NCBI GenBank assembly: GCA_949295235.1 | Contig: CASFKH010000066.1 | Location: 1-7,426 of the forward strand | Origin: an uncultured Ureaplasma sp. | Lineage (GTDB): Bacteria > Bacillota_I > Bacilli_A > Mycoplasmatales > Mycoplasmoidaceae | DNA: 7,426 bases | Reading direction: 5' to 3' | Part shown: one piece after another, positions 1-7,426 of the stretch | Numbering within the stretch: the stretch's first letter is position 1 | How the letters are laid out: each line of letters begins with the position of its first letter | Notes under the pieces: model-generated | Databases searched by the model: none | The model's input: only the letters and a program-made list of their open reading frames with translations | What the model was told of the DNA's origin: nothing | Made by a program: the position numbers and the translations under genes

Positions 1-898
1 AAAAGCTGCAGCGACACCTGCTGACTCTGTTCAGAATAAAGCCAATGCAAATTCAATCCTAAAAAAGATGAAACAATTAGTTTCTGCTTCAAAATTAATT
101 GAAGCTGGTGCTCATATTGGTTTAAATCCACGTAAATGAAATCCAAAAATGAGTCCATATATTTATGCTAAACGTTCAAATAATCATGTTATTGATGTTT
201 TAAAATCTTTGATATATTTAAATAAAGCATATTCATTTATTCAAGAATTAACTAAAAGTGGTGGTCGTATATTAATTGTTGGAACAAATGGTAAATTAAT
301 TAAAGATTTAATTAAGGATGAAGCTAAAAGAGGTCAATCATATTATATTACTCAAAGATGATTAGGTGGAACACTTACAAATTTCAAAAATATTTCTAAA
401 TCAATCAAGAAACTAAATGATAATATTCAATTACAAAAAACTGGTGAAATTGATAAATATACTAAAAAAGAACAAATCAATATAAACAAAGAAACTGAAA
501 AATTATCAAAATTTTATGGTGGTATCCGCACAATGCGTAAACTTCCAAATGCAATCCTTGTTTTAGATCCAGATCATGATGCAAATGCCGTTGCAGAAGC
601 TAATAAACTTAATATCCCTGTAATTGCATTAGCAAATACAAATGCTAATCCTGATGTAATTGATTATATAATTCCAATAAATAATCATTCAATTAGATCA
701 ATTGCTTTAGTTTTAGGTGTTTTAATGGATGCAACATGTGAAGTTAGAAATGAACCAGTAAAATTTGTAGGAAAATCTGATGATGAAATAGTTTTACCTG
801 AAACTCAAAGCAAACGTCGTTTTAATGGTGAACCAATGCAAAAGGCAACTGTTAACCATGATAAGTCTTCTTCAAGACAAACTTCAACTAATGAGTAA
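1..898 (+). CDS. rpsB: 30S ribosomal protein S2, 5' end missing
   Basis: This is ribosomal protein S2 of the small subunit, which binds late in 30S assembly and helps recruit S1 where S1 exists. The frame is open from base 2, so the true start lies upstream; 298 residues are visible before TAA at 896-898. S2 signatures appear in order: an IEAGAHIGLNPRKWNPKM-type N-terminal motif near residues 35-52, HVIDVLKSL, QRWLGGTLTNFKN, a charged coiled-coil region (LQKTGEIDKYTKKE), FYGGIRTMRKLPNAILVLD, and IPVIALANTNANPDVIDYIIP. TGA codons at 137-139 and 359-361 fall on conserved Trp positions, which fixes genetic code 4. About 30 residues precede the usual S2 core, beginning Ala/Asn-rich (KAAATPADSVQNKANAN). 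An ATG at 68 could be a start, but it lacks a clear Shine-Dalgarno sequence and the frame stays open to the edge, so I favour an N-terminally extended S2. There is also a polar C-terminal tail of about 40 residues. The identification is secure; the start is unknown. Confidence 0.96.
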
Positions 899-904
899 AT
901 AGAT

Positions 905-936
905 AATTAAGAGACTTTATTGTCTCTTAATTTTTT
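905..936 (+). terminator. Intrinsic terminator after rpsB
   Basis: A perfect 11-bp inverted repeat (905-915 AATTAAGAGAC pairs with 922-932 GTCTCTTAATT) surrounds a 6-base loop (916-921) and runs into a T tract (931-936). It starts seven bases after the rpsB stop. It should end the rpsB transcript, though some read-through into tyrS is possible because tyrS starts only 22 bases further on. No T tract follows on the - strand, so it is one-directional. Confidence 0.88.
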
Positions 937-941
937 ATAAT
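936..941 (+). promoter_or_regulatory. Possible -10 box for tyrS
   Basis: An exact TATAAT hexamer lies 17 bases before the tyrS ATG and directly after the terminator T tract. No TTGACA-like -35 is visible about 17 bases upstream, although mycoplasma promoters often lack one. Initiation about 7 bases downstream would leave a leader of roughly 10 nt beginning almost at the Shine-Dalgarno sequence. In such AT-rich DNA the hexamer may be chance. Confidence 0.35.
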
Positions 942-947
942 ATTAAT

Positions 948-952
948 AGGAG
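948..952 (+). promoter_or_regulatory. Shine-Dalgarno of tyrS
   Basis: AGGAG lies six bases before the ATG at 959. It supports that start over the later Met at 1037, which would remove the conserved N-terminus. Confidence 0.8.
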
Positions 953-958
953 AATATT

Positions 959-2200
959 ATGAAATTATTAGAAGATCTAAAATGAAGAGGAATTTTAAAT
1001 TCTGTTACAAATGAAGATAAGTTAAATTCTGCAATTATGCAAAATAAATCTGCTTATATTGGTTTTGATCCAACGGCTTCAAGTTTGCATCTAGGAAATT
1101 ATGTAATGCTTATAATGGCTAGACGTTTACAATTATATGGAATTAAAACCTATGTTGTTGTTGGTGGTGCAACTGGAATGATTGGTGATCCAAGTGGAAA
1201 GTCATCTGAAAGAATTTTATTAGATGAAGAAACTATATTATGCAATAAAAAAGCTATTATTAAACAATTAGAAAAATATGCTTCTAAAAATATTTTAGAC
1301 AATTTTGATAATTTTAAAGATATGAGCTTTTTAACGTTTTTAAGAGATGTTGGAAAAAAAGTAAGCATCAATTATTTATTAGAAAAAGAAATAATTAAAA
1401 CTAGATTAGAATCAACAGGTTTATCATTCACTGAATTTAGTTATAATTTAATTCAATCATATGATTTTTTGCAATTCTATAAAAATTATGATGTTGCAAT
1501 TCAAGTTGGTGGTAGTGACCAATGAGGAAATATCACTGCTGGAATTGAAATGATTAGAAAAACAATTGGTGAAAATAATTTAGCTTGCGGATTAACATTG
1601 AATTTATTAACTAATAGTGATGGAAAAAAATTTGGTAAATCTGAAAAAGGTGCTATCTTTTTAGATCCAAACTTAACATCACCTTATTCTATGTATCAAT
1701 TTTTAATTAATCAATCAGATGATGATGTAATTAGATTATTAAAATTCTTAACCTTATTAAATAAAGAAGAGATACAAGAAATAGAAAATATCCATTTTCA
1801 AGCCCCATTTAAAAGATATGCACAAAATATGCTTGCAAAATGAATTGTTGTAGATATTCATGGTGAACAAACCTATAATAGAGTAAAAGAAATTTCATCC
1901 ATATTATTTAATGGTGATATTAAACAATTAAATATTAATGAATTAAAAATGACTTTTGAAAACGTTCCTTCTACATCTATTGATTGCGATGAGATGAATA
2001 TTGTTGATTTTTTAATAGCAAGTAAAATTGTTAATTCAAAAAGAGAAGCAAGAGAATTAATTACTAACAATTCAATAATAATTAATGGAGATAAAATTAA
2101 TGATTTAAGTTTTATAGTTAAAAAAAGTGATGCATTTAATAATGAATTCACAATAATAAAGAAAGGGAAAAAGAATTATTTTTTAACTAATTGACTTTAG
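959..2200 (+). CDS. tyrS: Tyrosyl-tRNA synthetase
   Basis: This class Ic aminoacyl-tRNA synthetase (413 aa, normal length for the bacterial TyrRS family) charges tRNA-Tyr with tyrosine in the cytosol. The Rossmann catalytic domain carries YIGFDPTASSLHLGN (Y33; HIGH-type motif HLGN at 44-47), GGATGMIGDPSGKS, the tyrosine-binding helix YNLIQSYDF (Y162, Q166, D169), QVGGSDQWGN (Q182 to about 191), and the KMSKS-type loop KFGKS at 224-228. A C-terminal S4 RNA-binding domain spans about 347-400 (VDFLIASKIVNSKREARELI). Four TGA codons (983, 1523, 1841, 2192) are read as Trp; the one at 1523 is the invariant Trp of SDQW. With code 4 the protein ends ...YFLTNWL at TAG 2198-2200, only one codon after the last TGA. 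The 3' end overlaps the convergent surface protein gene by 14 bases. No T-box or other long leader fits in the 60-base upstream gap. Confidence 0.97.
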
Positions 2201-2213
2201 TATTTCTTTTTTT

Positions 2214-2282
2214 AAAGTATATTATTAATCAAACAATTAATACTAAAATTGTCACTGATGAAATTCCAATTAAAACATAAAA
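2214..2282 (-). other. C-terminal transmembrane segment of the surface protein
   Basis: The codons encode an uninterrupted stretch of about 23 hydrophobic or aromatic residues (FYVLIGISSV...VWLIIYF), followed at once by KKRN. The positive charge after the helix puts the tail inside and the large N-terminal part outside. Confidence 0.82.
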
Positions 2283-3376
2283 TCATGGTTGTTTATAAAA
2301 TGGTTTTTTGTTTTTTATTTGTTCTTCATCATTTCCTTGGTTTAGTTCATCATTTGTATTTGAATTTTGATTTTCATTATTAAATACTATTAATCTTCAT
2401 ATTTGATCACCATTTTTTGTATTAATACATATTTTATAGGTTCCTTGATTTTCTATATTTAAAGTTATTGATTTATTGCTTACTAAATCAATGGATTGAT
2501 ATATTTGATTATTTGAATCATAAACAGTATATGAATATTCATTTATATAGTCAAAATCATCTATTGTTATTTGTTTAGAAGCTGTATTTATAATTGGTTT
2601 AATAAAGTATTGATTTGATCATATAATTTCTTTTCCATCTTTACTAGAAGCATTAAAAATAAAAGATGATTCATTATTTAAATCAATTTTAATTTTTTTA
2701 TTCGCAGAATATAAATTATATTTTTTATTTTCTTTATTGTATTTATATCATGCTCAATTAATTAAATTACTATCATCACTAATTTCATTTTTATAGTATA
2801 TAGTTGATTCTAGATTTATAGAATTGTCATTATTTATACTAGTTGATACATTCAATTTTAGATTATCACTTACATGGATATTTATAATTTCTGAATTAAT
2901 ATTTTTTTCTTCTGGATTATATAAATTATTTTCATTTGTAATCTTACAATTTATTTCAACTTGAAATTTGTAATCTCCTGGATCTAAACTTATATCAAGA
3001 ATTTGGTTTCCATTGTTTGCTAGTTCAATTCATTTATTGTTCATAAATACTTTTCACTTATAGTTTACAAATAACAAATTTGCATCAATATATTTATATA
3101 TATTTTCATCAACAAATGATAGTTTTAGTGAAATTTTTTCACCATATGAAATATTAGTTTTGCTTGCAGTTAAATTAACTGCAATATTATTAGGTACAAC
3201 ACATAATCTAAATGGATAGGCACTAAAAATATGGTTTTGAATCCCTAATGTTCCCCCTGATTTATAATTGTATTGTAAATTATAAAATCCTTCATTTGCA
3301 TATGAAACTGATTGTAATACTAATGCATTTTTAATGTTGTGTGAATTTTGATTTTTTAAATCATCTCCCCAAAAAT

Positions 3377-3395
3377 TTAAGCACTTCAACTTTTA
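3377..3395 (-). other. Frameshift junction in the surface protein gene
   Basis: The upstream frame ends at TAA 3379-3377, and the downstream frame is closed by TAA at 3395-3393, so the shift must lie within these 19 bases. The only homopolymer inside is an A4 run on the - strand (3394-3391, in TATAAAAGTTG). Making it A5 reads ...SYDQYKKLKCLNFWGDD... and joins both parts with no stop. No canonical X XXY YYZ slippery heptamer is present. Confidence 0.8.
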
Positions 3396-3702
3396 TATTG
3401 ATCATATGAATTATTATTAAAATTTGAATTTAAATTATGATCTTGATAAAAGTATCATTCATTTCATATGCAAAATTGATTCGATCCATTTTGGGTTTCA
3501 GAATTAAATTTAAATTCAACGTTATCTCCAGCTCACACAACTGCTCTTTTGTTATTAATTGAATCACCTCTAAATCCAACAGTATTTGATCTTGGTTGAA
3601 TATTATTTAATTCAATTTGATTACTACTATTAATTATTGAATTTGAAAAACTTAAAGAATAACTTAAATATGGTAATAATTTTATAAGTTTCATTTAAAA
3701 AA

Positions 3703-3707
3703 CCTCC
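3703..3707 (-). promoter_or_regulatory. Shine-Dalgarno of the surface protein gene
   Basis: GGAGG on the - strand lies eight bases before ATG 3694-3692. It is one of the best ribosome sites in the window and shows that the N-terminal fragment begins as a real gene rather than a chance ORF. Confidence 0.85.
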
Positions 3708-3729
3708 ATTATTAAATAATGTCAGTTTT

Positions 3730-4608
3730 TTAATTTTTACTACTTTTTTTTATTTCTTCTCGCATTTTTAAATAGTTATTATATCTATTAATGTCAATTT
3801 TATTTAATTTAACTAATTGTTTAATTTTGCAATCAGGTTCATTGATATGTAAACAATTTGTAAACTTACACATTGATGAATATTTTCTAAAGTCAAGAAA
3901 ACTTTTAGATAGTTGTGCAGGGGTTAAACAAATATTAATTGAACTGAATCCTGGAGTATCAATAAACATTCCATTTTTAGTTAATATTAATTGATTACTT
4001 GTTGTAGTATGTTTTCCACGATTTAATGCTTTTGAGATTTCTTGAGTTTTTAGTTTTAATTCTGGATCAATTTTATTTAATAAAGTTGATTTACCAACTC
4101 CTGAATTTCCTACTAAACATATGATTTCATTATTAAAATTATATTTAATTTGCTCTAAATCAACATCATTATTTGATCTATAAACTGTATATCCATTTGA
4201 TTTATATATGTCTATTATATTATCTATTTTTAATGTTTCATTTTCATTAAGTAAATCTAATTTTGTGAAACAAATAGTTACATTATCAATTTGAGATTGA
4301 TAATAAGCAATTAGTTTATCTAAAAGAAATAAATTTAAATCAGGAGATTTAATAGATTGAATAATTAATATTTCATCAATATTGGTAACTCTTGGTCTAA
4401 TTAAAGAATTTTTTCTTTCATAGATTTGTTCAATAATAAATGTATTATCAATTTTTTTTATTTTTACATTATCCCCAACTAATGGAGATATTGATTTTGA
4501 TTTATGACGAAAAATTCCTTTTACATTTGCAGTTAAAATTGATTTATCTTCTAATAATATTTTTGCTTTTCCACCTATAAATGAAATGATTTTTCCTTTA
4601 GAATACAT
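3730..4608 (-). CDS. rsgA: Ribosome small-subunit-dependent GTPase A
   Basis: RsgA (YjeQ; CpgA in Bacillus) is a circularly permuted GTPase that acts in late 30S maturation and releases RbfA; that role is family knowledge. The protein has 292 residues. It has an N-terminal OB-fold (GKIISFIGGKAKI to about 70, including SPLVGDNV and RPRVTNIDEILI), then G4 TKLD, then the P-loop GNSGVGKST, then RGKHTT and DTPGFSS (G3). The G4-G1-G3 order is diagnostic of the permuted family. A zinc site follows as CKFTNCLHINEPDC. ATG 4608 matches the family start (M-x-x-GKII); a TTG three codons upstream is less likely. The start overlaps the prkC stop by 11 bases and no Shine-Dalgarno is visible, so translation is probably coupled to prkC. 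It is the only full gene here with no Trp codon. Confidence 0.96.
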   Translation of the reverse strand: MYSKGKIISFIGGKAKILLEDKSILTANVKGIFRHKSKSISPLVGDNVKIKKIDNTFIIEQIYERKNSLIRPRVTNIDEILIIQSIKSPDLNLFLLDKLIAYYQSQIDNVTICFTKLDLLNENETLKIDNIIDIYKSNGYTVYRSNNDVDLEQIKYNFNNEIICLVGNSGVGKSTLLNKIDPELKLKTQEISKALNRGKHTTTSNQLILTKNGMFIDTPGFSSINICLTPAQLSKSFLDFRKYSSMCKFTNCLHINEPDCKIKQLVKLNKIDINRYNNYLKMREEIKKSSKN

Positions 4609-5764
4609 TTGTAGCAAGTGCTAATATAGTCAAAATTAATGCCAATAAAATTATTATAGACATGGAAGCAGAAATAAGAATTAAATATTTTTTAGAAAAT
4701 AATTTATGTGTTTTTTCAACTATTATTGGAGTTTCTTTTTTGACTTGAATTTCATAAATACGTTTATTATCAGGACAAATTAGTTCTGAATTTTGAATTA
4801 CTTCTTTTTTTAAACAATTTTGTAAATCATATTCTAATTCATCATCATTTTTATAACGTAAATCAATATTTTTATCCTGAGATGCAGTACATTTATAAAT
4901 AATATTATCAATTGTAACAGGAATTTCATAGCGGTTTTTTGATAATATTGGAATATCATATTTTTTTCAAAAACCAATTTTTTGCGCATCATTAAATGTA
5001 TTATTATAAAATGCATTAAATGGTAATTTTCCAGAAAGCATTTGATATAAAATTACTCCAATAGAGTGAATATCTAATTGAATAGAAACAATTTCATTGA
5101 ATTGTTTAATTGATTCTTTATCCCCGTATTTAATTCCATTCCTAATTTTACTATTCAATTTTAAAATATCAGGACATGAATAAAGGGGGCTACAAAATAT
5201 ATCACCTTCATCAGTGATTGGAATACCATTATTATACATAGTTGAAATTCCAAAATCAATTAATGTTAATTTTAGTTTTTCATCTATGATTATATTTTGA
5301 GGTTTAATGTCTCTATGAATCATTGGTAATTGACCATAAGATGTATGCATAATTTTTAATGCTTGAACTAATTGCTTAATTAAAAATATAGCTTCATATG
5401 CAGAAAAAACCTTACCAGATTTTAAAATTTCTTCTAATGACTTTCCATCTATTCTTTCAAGAATTAAATAAAGAAAATTATCATCAATATAATAATCATA
5501 TAAATTTACTAAATGACGATCATAATAAACATTATTTTTAAATAATTTCAATTCATCAAAGGCTTTTGTGTAGTTTGAATTATTAGTCTTTTCTAGCTTT
5601 ATTACTTTAACAATTTTATTAACATTATCAAACTGAGATTTATTTAAGTCTTCCACATTAAAAATAGAAGATAATCCACCATCTCTTCATCAACTTATAA
5701 TTTTATATTTTTTAAGTAAAGTTTTGCCAATAAGATTTTGTTTTTCTTGATTATCTAACCTCAT
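4598..5764 (-). CDS. prkC: Membrane-anchored Ser/Thr protein kinase (PrkC type, no PASTA domains)
   Basis: This is a Hanks-type Ser/Thr kinase of 388 residues. The N-terminal NLIGKTLLKKYKII is typical of the PrkC/PknB family. It is followed by a weak Gly-rich loop (RDGGLSSIF, 27-35), a probable ATP-binding Lys53 in KIVKVIK, the alpha-C Glu71, the catalytic loop HRDIKPQN (150-157), DFG (170-172), an SPLYSCPD activation segment (CPD near 197-199, in place of the usual PE), and DIHSIGVILYQMLSGKLPF. All catalytic residues are present, so it is probably active. The loop between CPD and DIHS is about 15-20 residues longer than usual. After the kinase domain comes a charged linker of about 100 residues, then one hydrophobic helix (about 361-384) at the very C-terminus. 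The PASTA ectodomain of Firmicute PrkC is absent. Three TGA codons encode Trp, two of them adjacent (5692-5687). The start overlaps prpC by 14 bases behind AGGAG. The partner phosphatase is next door. Targets are unknown. Confidence 0.93.
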
Positions 5765-6503
5765 ATTTCATAACTCCTATAGATGCATCATCAGTGGTTC
5801 TATTTTCCTGGGCATTTTTTAAAAATATTTTACATATTTCAAGTGAAGTTTTATTTTTAAATATAAAATTCTTAATTGTTATAAATTTATATATTCCATC
5901 TGAACATACAATTAAAACATCATCATCTTTTAATTCATATTCAATTTCATCAAATCAAATTTCACTTGGACTATTTGCAGAAATATAATTGACTAGAGAA
6001 TGCAAACATGCTTCACCTTTTTGTTTACGAATTAAATCAACATCTTGGTTAGTTTTTATTAAATAATTTAAATATGTATGATGGTTAACTAATTGCAAAC
6101 ATTTTCCATCACTATTGCAAACCATACACATTGAATCACCTAAATTCATTACTAAGACATTTTTATTTTTTATATCAACAATCGCAATACATAATGTTGT
6201 TGACATGTCTTTTAATAATGGATTATTTTTAATTTCTAACTTATATGCATTTTTAATTTCTATAATAGATTGAGTTAATCAATCATGCCAAGAAGTTTTT
6301 TTAGATTTTTTTTTAAAATTGGTCATTATAATTTGTGAGGCAATTTGTGAAGCAACTTCACCTCCATAATAGCCGCCAATGCCATCACATATAAGCAAAA
6401 ATCCCATTTTTTTCAAACGGTTATAATATGTTAAAACTCTATCTTGATTATTGATGTGAGTTGGTCCAATTTTAGAAATATTTTCAAAGCTAATTTTTTT
6501 CAT
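5751..6503 (-). CDS. prpC: PP2C-type Ser/Thr protein phosphatase
   Basis: This is a metal-dependent PPM/PP2C phosphatase (250 aa, usual for bacterial PrpC/Stp1). It removes phosphate from proteins modified by the adjacent kinase and commonly from the kinase itself (family knowledge). Visible motifs are NNQDR (18-22), ICDGIGGYYGGEVAS with metal ligand D40, STTL (101-104), NLGDS (120-124), VCSDGIYKF with D202, and RTTDDASIGV with D238. The last motif reads TDDAS where the family has xDNIT. No signal peptide or membrane segment is seen, so it is cytosolic. Trp is encoded by one TGG and two TGA codons (6281-6279, 5957-5955), so code 4 is needed to keep the gene whole. It overlaps rlmN upstream and prkC downstream by 14 bases each, which implies a single mRNA and coupled translation. 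Confidence 0.95.
5774..5778 (-). promoter_or_regulatory. Shine-Dalgarno of prkC, inside prpC
   Basis: AGGAG on the - strand lies nine bases before ATG 5764-5762, within the last codons of prpC. It decides this start over the GTG at 5656, which would cut off the Gly-rich loop. A nearer ATG (5771-5769) is in the prpC frame and encodes an internal Met. Confidence 0.75.
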
Positions 6504-7426
6504 TTTGTGCCCTTAATTGTCCACAGGCTGCAGAAATGTTTCCGCCCTTTTCCTGTCTAATAGTTGTTGTAATTCCCTTTTTACGAAGTATATTTTCGAA
6601 ATTCTTTATATTTTGACTTCTTATAAAATTATGTTCACTAATATTATTATATGGTATCAAATTAACATAACACAAAATGTCTTTTAAATTTTCAGCTAAT
6701 TCAATTGCATTTTCTTCTGAATCATTGACATTTTGAAGCATTATATATTCGAATGTTATTCTTCTGTTAGTTTTTTTAGTATATTCTTTTGCAGCAGATA
6801 ATACTTGTTGATAATTGAATGCTTTATTTATTGGCATTATTTTATCTCTTATTGTATTATTTGGAGCATGTAGTGAAATTGCTAAACCAACTTGTGGATG
6901 GTCGTTAATAAAATCATTAAATCTACTTACTATTCCGCATGTACTTACAGTAATTTTTCTTGCTCCAATTTGTAAACCATGATCATTATTAATTATTTTT
7001 ATAAATTTTGATACATTTTCATAATTGTCAAATGGTTCACCAATTCCCATAACTACAATATTAGAGATTCGACCAAGTTGTTCTTCATCTAAAATTTTTT
7101 GAATTGTTAACACTTGTGCCACTATTTCTCATGTTTCTAAATTTCTTTTCTTTTTTAGTAATCCAGATGCACAAAATTTACAACCCATATTACATCCGAC
7201 TTGAGTAGTAACACAAACGCTATATCCATAATCAAACTTCATTAATACAGTTTCTATTCGATTATTATCATCTAATTCAAATAGATATTTTCGAGTTCCA
7301 TCTATCTTATCAATTTGAACAATAATTGGTTTAAGAGTTTTTAATTGAAAATTTTGATTCAAAAAAATTTTATTAATTTTAGAAATATTGTTCATATTTA
7401 AAAAATTTAATTCTCTTTTTTTATAG
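6490..7426 (-). CDS. rlmN: Dual-specificity 23S rRNA/tRNA adenine-C2 methyltransferase RlmN, 5' end missing
   Basis: RlmN is a radical-SAM enzyme that makes m2A at 23S rRNA A2503 and at A37 of some tRNAs (family knowledge). The [4Fe-4S] motif CNMGCKFC lies at 7194-7171. The two Cys of the methyl-transfer mechanism are visible in [10 protein letters not shown] (7215-7213) and AACGQL (6525-6523). MGIGEPFDN and STCGIV also match. An in-frame ATG at 7395 looks like a start, but it has no Shine-Dalgarno sequence. The frame stays open to the edge, and the preceding residues [10 protein letters not shown] fit the family's conserved N-terminal region that ends in a Tyr-Lys-Lys-type motif, so the gene very likely begins to the right of the window. 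About 311 residues are visible, against a usual 345-365. One TGA (7131-7129) is read as Trp. The stop TAG 6492-6490 overlaps prpC by 14 bases. It is probably the first visible gene of the five-gene leftward operon. Confidence 0.95.
6510..6514 (-). promoter_or_regulatory. Shine-Dalgarno of prpC, inside rlmN
   Basis: AAGGG on the - strand lies six bases before ATG 6503-6501, embedded in the last codons of rlmN. It is a moderate match that supports this start. Confidence 0.55.

Larger units (their letters stand above)
2187..3694 (-). pseudogene. Frameshifted gene for an Ig-like, C-terminally anchored surface protein
   Basis: I do not recognise a named family. The gene starts at ATG 3694-3692 behind a strong GGAGG and ends at TAG 2189-2187. 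The span of 1508 bases is one short of a multiple of three. The first frame gives 105 residues to TAA 3379-3377; the second frame is open from 3392 down to 2187. Restoring one base gives about 502 residues. The N-terminus (MKLIKLLPYLSYSLSFS) resembles an uncleaved or weak signal peptide and has no lipobox Cys. The body is Asn/Ser/Ile-rich and beta-like, with Ig-type pieces: WAGDNVEFKF (about 54-63), FCIWNEWYF (74-82), then NEGFYNLQY (134-142) beyond the frameshift, and later GDYKFQVEI and GTYKICIN. A hydrophobic helix (2214-2282, about residues 472-494) followed by KKRNTKVN predicts a C-terminal anchor with a short cytoplasmic tail. TGA is read as Trp 11 times and TGG once. It lies 35 bases after rsgA and so is probably in the same operon. 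It could be a decayed gene, a switched-off variant or a sequencing error; a surface location is inferred. Confidence 0.8.

Noticed and set aside
1150..1371. 73-aa open frame on the - strand within tyrS
   Set aside because: It is antisense to the conserved TyrRS catalytic domain, with no ribosome site and no recognisable motif; a shadow frame.
1873..2151. 92-aa open frame on the - strand within the 3' part of tyrS
   Set aside because: It lies opposite the S4 domain; its Leu/Ile/Ser-rich translation is what the reverse of AT-rich coding DNA gives.
2158..2216. Bidirectional terminator between tyrS and the surface protein gene
   Set aside because: Only weak A/T pairings (for example AAAGAAA with TTTCTTT across a loop of more than 30 bases) can be drawn; no stable stem was found.
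3387..3389. TTG as a separate start for the downstream part of the surface protein
   Set aside because: It has no Shine-Dalgarno sequence and would begin in the middle of an Ig-like domain without a signal peptide, although the protein needs export for its C-terminal anchor.
3386..3397. Programmed ribosomal frameshift at TATAAAAGT in the surface protein gene
   Set aside because: There is no X XXY YYZ heptamer and no clear downstream structure, and four A's are too few for efficient transcriptional slippage. A mutation or read error is simpler.
3708..3720. Inverted repeat ATTATT-A-AATAAT between rsgA and the surface protein gene, as an operator or terminator
   Set aside because: A 6-bp pure A/T palindrome is expected often at this base composition, has no T tract and a one-base loop, and sits beside the Shine-Dalgarno sequence.
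3791..3994. 67-aa open frame on the + strand within rsgA
   Set aside because: It is antisense to the zinc site and G3 region of RsgA, with no Shine-Dalgarno sequence.
4834..5016. 60-aa open frame on the - strand overlapping prkC in another frame
   Set aside because: Reading TGA 4969-4967 as Trp continues the kinase in its own frame through this region to the transmembrane helix, so this is not a frameshifted extension.
5794..5988. 64-aa open frame on the + strand within prpC
   Set aside because: It lies opposite the conserved SDG motif region of the phosphatase; a shadow frame.

Overview
The window comes from a Mollicute (mycoplasma/ureaplasma-type bacterium). It is very AT-rich, and its genes are intact only when TGA is read as tryptophan (translation table 4). 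By my hand count about 23 Trp codons are TGA and only 2 are TGG. I cannot assign a species from the sequence alone.

Layout. On the + strand, the window opens inside rpsB (ribosomal protein S2; its start lies before base 1). A strong intrinsic terminator follows at 905-936, and then a complete tyrS (tyrosyl-tRNA synthetase, 959-2200). Everything from 2187 to 7426 is on the - strand. Read in the direction of transcription (right to left), the genes are rlmN (its start lies beyond the right edge), a PP2C phosphatase (prpC), a Hanks-type Ser/Thr kinase (prkC), rsgA and a secreted, membrane-anchored surface protein. The first four overlap by 14, 14 and 11 bases. The surface protein follows rsgA after 35 bases and has an excellent Shine-Dalgarno sequence. 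This is almost certainly one transcription unit whose promoter lies outside the window.

How the genes work together. All the known genes but the kinase/phosphatase pair serve translation: S2, TyrRS, the 23S/tRNA m2A methyltransferase RlmN and the 30S-maturation GTPase RsgA. The kinase/phosphatase pair sits between rlmN and rsgA, in the order known from Bacillus and relatives (rlmN-prpC-prkC-rsgA). The kinase is reduced: it has no PASTA ectodomain and ends in a C-terminal membrane anchor.

Most notable points. The surface protein gene is split by an apparent one-base frameshift inside its first Ig-like domain. It also sits directly downstream of a sensor-less kinase, and its 3' end overlaps the 3' end of tyrS on the opposite strand. 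No RNA genes, insertion sequences, CRISPR arrays or large repeats were seen, and no stretch longer than 60 bases lies outside a gene. I do not see a wholly new system here; the surface protein is the least-characterised element.
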